Assembly (NCBI RefSeq): GCF_004027225.2
Contig: NC_044277.2
Coordinates: forward strand, 91,896,283-91,960,282
DNA: 64,000 bases
DNA from: Strigops habroptila
Taxonomy: Eukaryota > Chordata > Aves > Psittaciformes > Psittacidae
Direction: 5' to 3'
Positions 59,001 through 64,000 of the stretch are shown piece by piece. Every line of letters starts with the position of its first letter. The stretch's first letter is position 1. A program made the translations under genes and the position numbers. The notes beneath the pieces were generated by a model, which saw only the letters and a program-made list of their open reading frames with translations, searched no databases and was not told the DNA's origin.

Positions 59001-60923
59001 AACTTGTCATTGGTTTAGACTTACCTCAAAGTTTGTAACAGCCAGCTGAGACAGGCCATCTACGTATGGTCCCAACACTTTGTGCTCTCGAACCTTAAGG
59101 GACTGTCGACTCCTATGAAATAAAGTAGACTTTACACACAATCCACTGGAATGAACTTTATTGAAAAACAAAAACTGCAGTATGAAATTATAAAAATCTT
59201 CCATATAATAGAAGTCAATTTATGCCTTTTAATTGTAACAGGAAGAAAAAAAGTCTTCCAGATTTTTTTAAACTCAAATTAACAATAAAGACTCAAATTA
59301 ACCTAACCAGTTTTAATCTACATATGTCAATTACTTTTAACGCATCCTTCCACCCCAATATTTGTGGCTAGAACAAAAACTGAGATGCCTTATTAGCCAG
59401 AAAGAATGCTGACAAAAAAGGAAACAAAAGTCTTACTCTCCTCCCCCCAGCAATTTGCTAAAGCTTCAATTCTTGCATTTTCCACACTTTGTTGACATAT
59501 ATGTCTCAAATCTATCTTTTTAACTAACTTGCATACTTCTGCACCTACTGCAATTATGTTCAAAATATACCACATATAATCAATGCTCAGATGAAAAACT
59601 CTATCAAACTACTTCTTGTCTAGACATCTCCAAGCCAGAGAGCCTAACCGGTATTTTTGCATAGACAAAATGGAAGAAAGAATTCCATGAGTAAATTCTG
59701 AGGTATTACCTTTCCACATTCAAAAAGTTTGACATTTAAATCATGAGAACCAAGTTGGAAATAAGTTTCAAACTCCTTCTAGCTGATGAAAATTCATACA
59801 TGAATATGGTCTGGATCATATAACACAAATACTCAGAATTCACTTGTACATTGTTCATATATTATTTGTTTGCATCATTCAATGGCATCCCAATATTTAA
59901 ATTGATCCACACCAGTTACTACTTCATATATAGGCTTTACATGGATATTCTTTCCTTTCTAGTGTTTGACGTTTAATCTTTTCCAAAGAAGTCTTATACA
60001 ATCTGGAAAAAACCAAACAAAAACACAAAAACCAAAAACCAAAACCAAACAACTTCTCAAGAACTTCCAAAAGTGATTGCTACTTTTATAGTTTCAGACA
60101 AAAATAAGGAAGGCTGTGGGACAGAGTGAAGCTACTCACCCTTTTGGGTCAAGCAGATCTCTGACTTTCTCATTGTAGATTTCCATATAGGACACTTCGA
60201 CTTTAAAAGTATGAGATTCATTTTCTTCCACAGAGATTCTCTGAAATAAAGCACAACAGAGCCGTGGGATCAGACCCAGCTGCTCTGCATTGCCCATCAT
60301 TGAAAAGGATTTTCCTGAACCTAAAGGAAAAAAGGAGAAGAAAATGCTTTAGAATGTAGTTTCTGAGCTACTCATCTGTTCATAAAAGCAAGTTTTAATT
60401 CTCTTTTTGTTCCTCCAGAAGCACATATCTGAACAACATGACATGCTATTCCAGACAGATAGCTTGCTCTTTGGACTCCAAGGTACAGGTAAACAAAAAG
60501 AAAAACGATCTTAAACGTGTTTTTTTTAGCACGGCTGTTGCTTGGGGCCCCTTTGAACACCCTCAAACATTAAAGACTGAATGAGCCTTTGGTATGAACT
60601 ACTGCTTTCAGGTTTTGAAAGCAGCCCCAACAGGCACTAACTAGAACATATTTACAGAGCCGCTTTAAGAACTTTATATTGTCACTGACTGTGCTAAATG
60701 CTTGGCATTTAACATCATGATATCTCAAAATACAATTTTAAAATATTATCTAGATTAATATTTATGTTTTGTTCATCCCACTTCCCATGTGCATGAAAAG
60801 TATTCTTCCCCTTCAGCATACAAGACCCACCTGTCTGTCCATAGGCAAAAATACAAGCATTATATCCCTGAAAGGCCTTTTCAAGAATTCCTTCTCCAAG
60901 GCACTTGAACACCATTTCTTGAC
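8443..60923 (-). CDS. KIF13A: KIF13A, kinesin-3 family motor with C-terminal CAP-Gly domain; 35 exons visible, N-terminus outside
   Basis: KIF13A is a plus-end microtubule motor that carries endosomal and Golgi-derived cargo. The exons join into 1918 codons plus stop. With the roughly 74 residues outside the window the protein would be about 1990 residues, against about 1805 in human. Order of domains: motor (P-loop GQTGSGKS, switch I NEESSRSH, switch II DLAGSE; to about residue 355), neck helix, FHA (about 440-540), coiled coil (about 600-690), KIF1/DUF3694-type stalk (about 760-1300), disordered tail with [20 protein letters not shown], and CAP-Gly (about 1856-1925). Internal exons follow human KIF13A rather than KIF13B (for example [17 protein letters not shown]). 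The CAP-Gly end is the surprise, because I know it from KIF13B but not from mammalian KIF13A. All 34 exon junctions keep phase and the total closes in frame. The annotated span is genomic and includes introns. Confidence 0.95.
9629..10733 (-). CDS. KIF13A: KIF13A large tail exon ending in first half of CAP-Gly
   Basis: The acceptor is TTGCAG at 10734 and the donor is G|GTAAGA at 9628. The 1105-nt exon begins [16 protein letters not shown] and includes [38 protein letters not shown] and [10 protein letters not shown], all matching the human KIF13A tail. Its last 43 codons ([18 protein letters not shown], then [20 protein letters not shown]) form the first half of a CAP-Gly domain. A five-Ala run coded by GCA repeats lies at about 9928-9943. 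Reading past the donor adds only a short tail before a stop at 9591-9593. Confidence 0.95.
11636..11725. repeat. TA/CA-rich simple repeat
   Basis: Mixed ATATATG, ACATATATAC and CACACACATA units over about 90 bases within the tail-exon intron. Confidence 0.8.
11806..13290 (-). mobile_element. CR1 LINE, minus orientation, with reverse-transcriptase code but no 3' tail
   Basis: On the minus strand decayed reverse-transcriptase code reads [18 protein letters not shown] and [15 protein letters not shown] (12748-13068), then the catalytic-box motif [16 protein letters not shown] (within 12360-12581), in the order expected of CR1. The frames are broken by stops and shifts. The left end starts at a point that matches position 2516 of the first copy, so the final ~200 nt of the element, including the usual 3' end repeat, are absent. 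Loss of the 3' end is unusual for CR1. Confidence 0.9.
13398..13453. repeat. A/C-rich low-complexity tract
   Basis: Only A and C apart from a short end, with units such as AACAACC and AAACCCC. One of more than ten such tracts in the window. Confidence 0.75.
15226..15350 (-). mobile_element. Short CR1 3'-end fragment
   Basis: The plus strand shows the reverse complement of a CR1 tail: GGTTAGAAAAGACCTTTAAA followed by CCAACTGTTAACCTAACACT and GCCAAGCCCACCACTAAAC. This is a typical 5'-truncated copy. Confidence 0.8.
17648..17752 (-). CDS. KIF13A: KIF13A tail exon (SMPSPQ...)
   Basis: The acceptor is TTTGCAG and the donor is ATT|GTAAGT. Its 35 codons, phase 0, begin [19 protein letters not shown], matching human SMPPPQAHNPGCIVPSGSN, and continue SSMPVESNS. 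It is a disordered, Ser-rich part of the tail. Confidence 0.93.
18273..18424 (-). CDS. KIF13A: KIF13A tail exon ([16 protein letters not shown])
   Basis: The acceptor is ACCTAG and the donor is GAG|GTAATC. The conserved block [20 protein letters not shown] is identical in human; it is followed by [19 protein letters not shown]. The first ten codons are less conserved. Confidence 0.95.
19347..19458 (-). CDS. KIF13A: KIF13A tail exon ([11 protein letters not shown]...)
   Basis: The acceptor is TTCTTAG and the donor is G|GTGAGA. It reads [20 protein letters not shown] and [16 protein letters not shown]; human has GWPENQLDMSDYSSSYQDVA at this place. Splicing leaves a split Gly codon completed by the next exon. 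Confidence 0.94.
19918..19965 (-). CDS. KIF13A: KIF13A 48-nt tail exon
   Basis: A sixteen-codon exon, phase 0 on both sides: [16 protein letters not shown], matching human VSSSRPDLSGFDEDDK. The acceptor is CTGTAG and the donor is AAG|GTATGT. Being a multiple of three, it could be skipped without a frameshift. Confidence 0.92.
20514..20591 (-). CDS. KIF13A: KIF13A tail exon ([11 protein letters not shown])
   Basis: Twenty-six codons, phase 0: [20 protein letters not shown] then TPNVHN, nearly identical to human. The acceptor is TATGCAG and the donor is AAT|GTAAGA. The basic RNIRRSIS segment is a plausible phosphorylation or 14-3-3 type site; that role is inference. Confidence 0.95.
20592..21000 (-). 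other. KIF13A: KIF13A GC-AG intron
   Basis: The exon boundary forced by family alignment (LERLRQ then AVTVKE) falls at CAG|GCAAGG, so the donor dinucleotide is GC (21000-20999), not GT. The surrounding bases fit the strong consensus seen at GC donors. The acceptor is a normal TATGCAG. If not spliced, translation would run 29 codons ([10 protein letters not shown]...) to a TGA at about 20911. Confidence 0.88.
21001..21153 (-). CDS. KIF13A: KIF13A stalk exon ending at the GC donor
   Basis: Fifty-one codons, phase 0: [20 protein letters not shown], then [20 protein letters not shown] and [11 protein letters not shown], nearly identical to human. The acceptor is AATTTAG. Confidence 0.95.
22005..22097 (-). 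CDS. KIF13A: KIF13A stalk exon ([11 protein letters not shown])
   Basis: Thirty-one codons, phase 0: [20 protein letters not shown] then [11 protein letters not shown]. Human has [20 protein letters not shown]. The acceptor is TTTCTAG and the donor is AAG|GTAAAT. Confidence 0.95.
22390..22475 (-). mobile_element. Short CR1 3'-end fragment
   Basis: The plus strand carries ACAGAATCAGCTCGGTTGGG followed by GACCTTTAAGATCATGAAGT and CCAACTG, the reverse complement of a CR1 tail. It lies in a KIF13A intron. Confidence 0.75.
23408..23584 (-). CDS. KIF13A: KIF13A stalk exon ([14 protein letters not shown])
   Basis: Fifty-nine codons, phase 0: [40 protein letters not shown] and [19 protein letters not shown]. 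Almost identical to human and clearly distinct from KIF13B. The acceptor is GAGTAG and the donor is CAG|GTAGTA. Confidence 0.96.
24604..24728 (-). CDS. KIF13A: KIF13A stalk exon (DDLSANEQL)
   Basis: The exon completes a split Ala codon and reads [40 protein letters not shown] and E. The acceptor is CATTAG and the donor is GAG|GTAAAT. It matches human in length and sequence. Confidence 0.95.
25993..26048 (-). CDS. KIF13A: KIF13A 56-nt stalk exon ([12 protein letters not shown])
   Basis: The exon completes the Trp codon of the preceding exon, then reads [18 protein letters not shown] and leaves in phase 1. Human has [18 protein letters not shown]. The acceptor is GTTTCAG and the donor is G|GTATGT. 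It is too short to show up as an open frame by itself. Confidence 0.94.
27082..27395 (-). CDS. KIF13A: KIF13A stalk exon pair with an 87-nt in-frame internal intron
   Basis: The block is open throughout. The first part (27296-27395) reads [20 protein letters not shown] and ends ISNKQ; the second (27082-27208) reads [20 protein letters not shown] and [20 protein letters not shown]. Removing 27209-27295 gives NKQEKSEDD, aligning with human NKTEKTEDD. Keeping it adds 29 residues ([12 protein letters not shown]...) with no human counterpart that I know. The outer donor is TG|GTATGT and the acceptor is ATTTTAG. Confidence 0.92.
27209..27295 (-). other. KIF13A: 87-nt retained-capable intron (exitron-like)
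   Basis: The donor is G|GTCTGA and the acceptor CTCTTTCACTGCAG is strong; a branch-like TATGAC lies about 22-27 bases before the acceptor. Length is 29 x 3 and the conserved frame has no stop, so splicing and retention both give a full-length protein. Confidence 0.75.
28686..28724 (-). CDS. KIF13A: KIF13A 39-nt microexon (acidic)
   Basis: Thirteen codons, phase 0 on both sides: [13 protein letters not shown]. The acceptor is TACCAG and the donor is CAG|GTATTG. It lies between the exons ending GLDSYQ and beginning EEDLNCV. I recall an acidic insert of this length in the long human isoform (RDDEDGDDMDSYQ), so alternative use is likely. Confidence 0.85.
29690..29836 (-). CDS. KIF13A: KIF13A stalk exon ([17 protein letters not shown])
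   Basis: Forty-nine codons, phase 0: [40 protein letters not shown] and LQRGLDSYQ. This is the core of the KIF1/DUF3694-type domain and nearly identical to human. The acceptor is GTTCAG and the donor is CAG|GTAAGA. Confidence 0.96.
29949..30081 (-). CDS. KIF13A: KIF13A stalk exon ([13 protein letters not shown])
   Basis: The exon completes an Arg codon, then reads [20 protein letters not shown] and [20 protein letters not shown], ending QLRQ. The acceptor is ATTTTAG and the donor is CAG|GTATGT. It is KIF13A-like throughout. Confidence 0.96.
30201..30352 (-). CDS. KIF13A: KIF13A stalk exon ([14 protein letters not shown])
   Basis: It reads [40 protein letters not shown] and [10 protein letters not shown], then a split Arg codon. 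The acceptor is TTGCCAG and the donor is AG|GTACAA. Human has the same length. Confidence 0.95.
30883..31056 (-). CDS. KIF13A: KIF13A stalk exon ([17 protein letters not shown])
   Basis: Fifty-eight codons, phase 0: [40 protein letters not shown] and [18 protein letters not shown]. The C2-like fold of the kinesin-3 stalk begins here. The acceptor is TCCTCAG and the donor is AAG|GTAACT. Confidence 0.96.
31285..31449 (-). CDS. KIF13A: KIF13A stalk exon ([14 protein letters not shown])
   Basis: Fifty-five codons, phase 0: [40 protein letters not shown] and [15 protein letters not shown]. The acidic Ser-rich middle is conserved in human. The acceptor is GCCTTAG and the donor is AGG|GTAAGT. Confidence 0.95.
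31908..32057 (-). CDS. KIF13A: KIF13A stalk exon ([13 protein letters not shown])
   Basis: Fifty codons, phase 0: [40 protein letters not shown] and [10 protein letters not shown]. The donor is GAG|GTGAGT. The acceptor AAACAG was chosen because it keeps frame with the preceding exon; an alternative AG eight bases further on would break it. The first residues (IRKLMG) differ from human AKRLYG. Confidence 0.93.
33338..33478 (-). CDS. KIF13A: KIF13A stalk exon ([17 protein letters not shown])
   Basis: Forty-seven codons, phase 0: [40 protein letters not shown] and WKEKIPE. The acceptor is GATTTAG and the donor is GAG|GTATTG. It is nearly identical to human. Confidence 0.95.
34141..34303 (-). 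CDS. KIF13A: KIF13A coiled-coil exon ([14 protein letters not shown])
   Basis: The exon completes an Arg codon, then reads [40 protein letters not shown] and [14 protein letters not shown]. Heptad-like Leu spacing supports a helix. The acceptor is CACCACAG and the donor is AAG|GTAATG. Confidence 0.95.
34304..38531 (-). other. KIF13A: KIF13A intron, 4.2 kb
   Basis: No exon and no named repeat were recognised. A stretch at about 35520-36060 is less AT-rich and low in simple sequence, and may be a conserved non-coding block; that is only an impression. Confidence 0.7.
38532..38742 (-). CDS. KIF13A: KIF13A coiled-coil exon ([15 protein letters not shown])
   Basis: The exon completes an Asp codon (G + AC), then reads [40 protein letters not shown] and [20 protein letters not shown]. 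The strongly charged Glu/Arg/Leu pattern indicates a coiled coil after the FHA domain. The acceptor is TTTTTAG and the donor is AG|GTGAGA. Confidence 0.95.
39943..39995. repeat. Poly-A run with A/C-rich extension
   Basis: About seventeen A, then CCAACACAACCAACAACAGC-type sequence. Low complexity, intronic. Confidence 0.75.
40291..40350. repeat. Perfect 3 x 20-bp tandem repeat
   Basis: The unit TAATTTTGCTAAAGACAAAC occurs three times head to tail at 40291, 40311 and 40331 without a mismatch. A partial unit (TAA) follows. Complete identity suggests a recent expansion or a variable-number locus. Confidence 0.95.
44428..44594 (-). CDS. KIF13A: KIF13A exon after FHA ([14 protein letters not shown])
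   Basis: The exon completes an Arg codon, then reads [20 protein letters not shown] and [30 protein letters not shown]. The [17 protein letters not shown] block is a KIF13A signature. The acceptor is TACACAG and the donor is G|GTAAGG. Confidence 0.96.
44720..44806 (-). CDS. KIF13A: KIF13A FHA-domain exon ([17 protein letters not shown])
   Basis: The exon completes an Arg codon and reads [20 protein letters not shown] then LWGNNHFF. This is the last part of the FHA fold (HGDRI..G..H.F). The acceptor TTTCAG follows an uninterrupted T tract and the donor is AG|GTAATA. Confidence 0.95.
46595..46725 (-). CDS. KIF13A: KIF13A FHA-domain exon ([17 protein letters not shown])
   Basis: It reads [40 protein letters not shown] and ENA, then a split Arg codon. 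The TRVG and QPEHCEI motifs are the phosphopeptide-binding loops of the FHA domain. The acceptor is TTTCTAG and the donor is AG|GTAAGG. Confidence 0.95.
47871..48005 (-). CDS. KIF13A: KIF13A exon entering the FHA domain
   Basis: Forty-five codons, phase 0: [40 protein letters not shown] and VYYLK. The [10 protein letters not shown] start of the FHA fold is typical of kinesin-3. The acceptor is CTTGCAG and the donor is AAG|GTAAGA. Confidence 0.96.
48984..49110. repeat. Poly-A followed by a long A/C-only tract
   Basis: About fourteen A, then almost only A and C for some 100 bases (for example AACAAAAACCAAACAAAAAA and CCCCACCACAAAACCCAAAC). It is the longest such tract in the window; the transcript strand would be U/G. 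Confidence 0.8.
49241..49351 (-). CDS. KIF13A: KIF13A neck coiled-coil exon ([17 protein letters not shown])
   Basis: Thirty-seven codons, phase 0: [20 protein letters not shown] then [17 protein letters not shown], identical in pattern to human. It forms the neck coil that regulates dimerisation in kinesin-3. The acceptor is TTTTAG and the donor is CAG|GTATTT. Confidence 0.96.
49973..50017. repeat. Run of 45 A
   Basis: An uninterrupted A homopolymer on the plus strand, between KIF13A exons. No recognisable retroelement precedes it and no clear target-site duplication was seen. Confidence 0.9.
50980..51192 (-). CDS. KIF13A: KIF13A motor end and neck exon
   Basis: Seventy-one codons, phase 0: [60 protein letters not shown] and [11 protein letters not shown]. 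It holds the motor helix alpha-6 motif ([16 protein letters not shown]), the neck linker and the first neck heptads. The acceptor is CTACAG and the donor is GAG|GTAACA. Confidence 0.97.
51593..51704 (-). CDS. KIF13A: KIF13A motor exon with loop 12
   Basis: The exon completes a Lys codon, then reads [43 protein letters not shown] is the loop-12 lysine region that holds kinesin-3 on microtubules, and [13 protein letters not shown] contacts tubulin. The acceptor is TTTATAG and the donor is AAG|GTAATT. Confidence 0.96.
51705..56898 (-). other. KIF13A: KIF13A intron, 5.2 kb
   Basis: An AT-only block lies at 51899-52015. The rest is unique-looking sequence; several plus- and minus-strand open frames of 60-130 codons have no recognisable family and unremarkable composition. 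Confidence 0.75.
51899..52015. repeat. AT-rich, self-complementary block
   Basis: About 117 bases with hardly any G or C, built from TAATTATT, ATTATTTATT and TTAATTAATT units. Many units are their own reverse complement, so hairpins are easy to form. Confidence 0.85.
56899..57011 (-). CDS. KIF13A: KIF13A motor exon with switch II
   Basis: It reads [20 protein letters not shown] then [17 protein letters not shown] and a split Lys codon. DLAGSE is the switch II motif that couples ATP hydrolysis to microtubule binding. The acceptor is TGCACAG and the donor is AA|GTAAGA. Confidence 0.97.
57558..57692 (-). CDS. KIF13A: KIF13A motor exon with switch I
   Basis: Forty-five codons, phase 0: [40 protein letters not shown] and [13 protein letters not shown] is switch I, which senses the ATP gamma-phosphate. 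The acceptor is GCTCTAG and the donor is GGT|GTATGT; an alternative donor two bases earlier would break the frame. Confidence 0.96.
59025..59112 (-). CDS. KIF13A: KIF13A motor exon ([17 protein letters not shown])
   Basis: The exon completes a Gly codon and reads [20 protein letters not shown] then SQLAVTNFE, matching human apart from the residue before FE. It is the loop-8 region of the motor. The acceptor is TTTCATAG and the donor is GAG|GTAAGT. Confidence 0.95.
60140..60320 (-). CDS. KIF13A: KIF13A motor exon, second part of the P-loop
   Basis: The exon completes the Gly of GQTG and reads [59 protein letters not shown]. Together with the upstream exon it makes GQTGSGKS, the nucleotide-binding loop. 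The [13 protein letters not shown] motif is general for kinesins. The acceptor is CTTTAG and the donor is GG|GTGAGT. Confidence 0.97.
60831..60923 (-). CDS. KIF13A: KIF13A first exon in the window (motor, start of the P-loop)
   Basis: The exon completes a Gly codon and reads [20 protein letters not shown] then [11 protein letters not shown]. Human starts [11 protein letters not shown]. The acceptor is TTTCTAG and the donor is G|GTGGGT. About 74 residues of the motor (the VAVRVRP strand and following exons) precede it and lie beyond 64000. Confidence 0.97.
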
Positions 60924-63900
60924 CTAGAAAATAAATATTTTAAAGTTTATTTTAAATGGCATAACAGACTAAAATTTTCTGAAAACAAGCAAAAAAAAGG
61001 TTTGCAAATTATTTATACTATTGAGTGCACTGATGAACAAACAAATGATTTCACGTACAACTGAGTGACAAGTTCAAAACCATGGCCTGAAACTAGTGTG
61101 TTTAAATGTATTGCTGATTTTCCTGTGAAGGAAGCAGTTCTTTGAGCAATCAAAATAAGTTGATTGCTTAGAAAATAAAATAAATGCCTAAATTTTGTAT
61201 TATTTAAGTGTAAATTTTGCAATTAATATACATTCCTTATTCAAAAACTAAAATCAAGAGTCCTGTAACTGAATTGCAATGTAACCCATGAGTGAACTAG
61301 CATATTAGAGGTACAACAAATACCATGCTAGAAATAGCAGTAGTTGTTCTCTTGGGAACTGGCCTGAAGTCTCACCGTAAGCTATTACGATTCACCCCGT
61401 AACAAGGTGATGCTAGAACCAAGATGATATTCACTCTAATGACATTCAGGAAGGAAATGCGTATTAGGAGGCTGCAAGACTTTCAATAGGGCTGTTTGAG
61501 GCTGTATTCTGCCAAATCCACAGTTTGAAACATCAGCTGCAGAATTTCGTAGTCTGAAAATTGTCTCCCTGTGCCAGGCATATTTCAGATGCACTTCAAT
61601 CTTTTAGATGTAGAAGATGAAAATAGGCATGGTGGTTGATTTTATTTTTTTTTAATAGGAAAGAATTTGTACACCACGAAGAAGGTCAATGGGTTGTTTG
61701 CTTTGAGTTCTGGTAAGAGAATTCTGATGATCAGTGTGTATACCCAAAACAAGCAGAGCTGAGCTAAAGACAGTATTTATACACCTTCTGATGTTTGGTT
61801 TTAATCTTACATTCACTGCCTGGTGACTTTCTGAACAGCTATGATCACTGCATCTCTCACTTTGTTAAGTTACTTTCAGCACTTGTCAGCTACAATAAAT
61901 TATTTCGTACAGTGGATGCAATAATGACTTCCATAGTTCTCAAAATGGAACATACCGACATAAAAAAAAAAATCTAGCTATACCTTTATACATTGCATGA
62001 GAATATTTACACTCCATTATCCTTGAGTAACTGGTAGCCAGAGAATTTCTGCAGAACAACCTGCAGAATGATTTATAGGCACATAACTAGAACTACAAGT
62101 ACTACATTACTTTCATTTTCTTTTAACTATAACCCAATTTCTCTTCTGCTGTAAAGAAAAAAATAGCTCAGTGATGCCCTATGAAATGGTCTTTGTGTAT
62201 CTTTCCAGTTGATCTTCTAAAATTCCAAAGTGTCACTGCTCCTTGGATTAACACAGTTCAGATACGGAATTAAATACAGGAATACAGGAATTAAAACCAG
62301 AAGAGAATCTGCTGTACTCTGAAATAACTCCATCTCCTTCCCCATGCACATTCATTCACTTATTCAATAACATCTAGGCTGAGAGAGCACTGTTGAACAA
62401 CCTGGAAACAACTATAGAGAATGTTAAACTATTGAAGAATCAATGAAGAAAATACATCAGCAGGATATTTTAATAAGAACATAAAATACAGAAAAATTTG
62501 CTTTCCAACCAGTTCCTGAGGGCCCATTTTGAAGTTACCAAATAGCAAAGAGGCAGGGAGCCACTTACTATCTTGCTGAGCAAGAACACAAAAATCAAGC
62601 AAAGATTGAAGCTGAATATAATTATTAAGAGACAAATATACATATTCTACAATAATTATGAGTGGAGAACAAAACCAGTTGTCAGAAGAGGAGAAAACTT
62701 CTGACTGGCAACAAACCAGTAACCTTCATGTTTTGCGGGGGGTGGGGGTGGAAAGGAACAAACAAAAAAACAGTAGATACCAAAATGTTATAAAACTGTG
62801 CATGGTCATAATAACCATAAGATAACTTAATGGTCAAATTAGTATGGGATAAAATAAGATCTGTTTTTAAGTGCACTAACAGAAAAGAACATAAGATGTT
62901 AAACTTTGATCATGGATATTTTATTGATTTGCTAATGCAATGCACTGTTGAGGGTAACAGCGTATCATCCATGAGATTTTGTTATTTTTCATTAAGAAAC
63001 CTCACTGCTTCCCCATGAATTTAATTAGTGGGTTTGCAAACTGATTTAAAAAGATCTGTATTACACAGAATTATGTCTATGTGCACTTACAGTCAAAAGA
63101 GATAATGCAGTTCCGTTGTCTACACTACTGCATTTTTGTTTTGTTAAATAAACCTATACCGCCTGCAATTAACACTTTTGCTTATTTATAGGACTTCACT
63201 TCCACAGACACCCAGTGCTTAGAGGTAAGCAGAAGTTTTAACTTGATTCTAACTTAATTTACAGAAAAAGGGAGAAATACAGAAAAGAAAAACATACTCA
63301 GTTAACAGAAAGATTTCCCCTACACTGACCTTTATTGTCTTTAAGACAGGGTTTCCCAATCTTCCAGCTGGCTAAGACCATTACATTACAGTCTCACAGA
63401 GGCAACTAAAGGCTTGACACTGAAAAACCTGTCCCCTCTCCCATCTTCTGCTCAGAACACAGGCAAGCCTTAGGTGACTGACAGATGTGCAACCAGCCAA
63501 GCTGAGGAAAGCGCACCCAAGGCTGTCAGGGACCCTGGGTAAGCATACAAGCTGCCACTTCTCACCGGCAGGATCTCTCATCTGCTCAACCCGTCGAGGA
63601 CTGGGGAGCTAAGCCTGGTGAATTCTCCTTACAGACGACAGCCTAAATAATCTTGTTTCCTTTACTTTAAAGAGCAAGACTGTTAACCTGAAATCATGCA
63701 GCAAGAAAGATTATCAATGTTGCTATATGCTCTACACCTCTAGTTATGGCCCATGTGGCGGTGCCCCTAATGCTGCAAGGCGCAAAACCCTAAGACATTG
63801 TTAGAGATGCTCTGCTAATCAAAACCTGAGAAACACTGGTGGATGCCCACTCAGTTCTGAAGACTTATATCAAGACAATAGGAAAACCTTTTCTGCTTTT

Positions 63901-64000
63901 ACCAGACAGCTGTAACGGTCTTCATAGCCTCAAGACATTATCTGCGCATTTTGACAAGCGCAACAGCAAGCCTCATGCCAACAGTAGGGGGGAAACAGTA
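60924..64000 (-). other. KIF13A: KIF13A intron, right edge of the window
   Basis: More than 3 kb without a recognisable exon; the preceding exon, expected to end near the residues before GQE, was not found. No long repeat was recognised. A T-rich run (about 61643-61656) and an A run (61963-61971) are the only simple sequence. Confidence 0.7.

Noticed and set aside
1..64000. A CRISPR array, operon, phage or other prokaryotic-type system
   Set aside because: No regularly spaced repeats, no ribosome-binding-site-led gene runs; all convincing coding sequence is split by vertebrate-type introns.
60924..64000. Possible upstream KIF13A motor exons
   Set aside because: No minus-strand segment resembling the first 74 residues of the motor (for example VAVRVRP) could be found.

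Overview
This window is a vertebrate nuclear genomic segment, most likely from a bird. Its introns are AT-rich and carry CR1-type LINE fragments with recognisable reverse-transcriptase reading frames, and every coding exon found has a close vertebrate relative. I see no prokaryotic, plasmid or viral gene organisation and no multi-gene defence or biosynthetic system. The interesting content is in the structure of two vertebrate genes, both on the minus strand.

Region 1 (about 1-4.8 kb) holds the 5' part of SIRT5, the mitochondrial sirtuin that removes succinyl, malonyl and glutaryl groups from lysine. It has a CpG-rich promoter and a non-coding first exon with its donor at 4650/4649, a first coding exon at 3906-4047 and a second at 1499-1632. 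The rest of the catalytic domain lies beyond the left edge. A 94-nt, almost perfect, spacerless palindrome (4514-4607) sits just inside intron 1. A short coding-like stretch that I cannot identify lies near the left edge (314-643), and a CR1 fragment lies in intron 2.

Region 2 (about 4.8-8.4 kb) is the spacer between SIRT5 and the KIF13A stop codon. Its right part should be the KIF13A 3' UTR.

Region 3 (8.4-60.9 kb) is KIF13A, a kinesin-3 motor. Thirty-five coding exons can be read on the minus strand, from the P-loop exon (60831-60923) to the stop codon at 8443. The exons before the P-loop lie past the right edge. Splice phases agree at every junction, and the assembled exons total 5759 nt: two bases that finish a split codon plus exactly 1919 codons including stop. 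That is independent support for the model. The order of domains is motor, neck coiled coil, FHA, second coiled coil, KIF1/DUF3694-type stalk, long disordered tail and a C-terminal CAP-Gly domain. The internal sequence is KIF13A-like, yet I recall the CAP-Gly tail only from the paralogue KIF13B in mammals. This bird-type KIF13A therefore seems to keep an ancestral microtubule/EB-type end domain. Other notable points are a GC-AG intron, a 13-codon microexon, and an 87-nt intron that has a length divisible by three and no stop codon.

Region 4 (60.9-64 kb) is KIF13A intron with no exon that I can see. The introns contain two long CR1 copies and two short CR1 tails, a 3 x 20-bp tandem repeat, a 45-A homopolymer, an AT-only block, and many A/C-rich tracts biased to one strand. 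The two genes are transcribed in tandem in the same direction. The motor carries endosomal cargo and the sirtuin acts in mitochondria, so nothing in the sequence suggests a shared function beyond adjacency.
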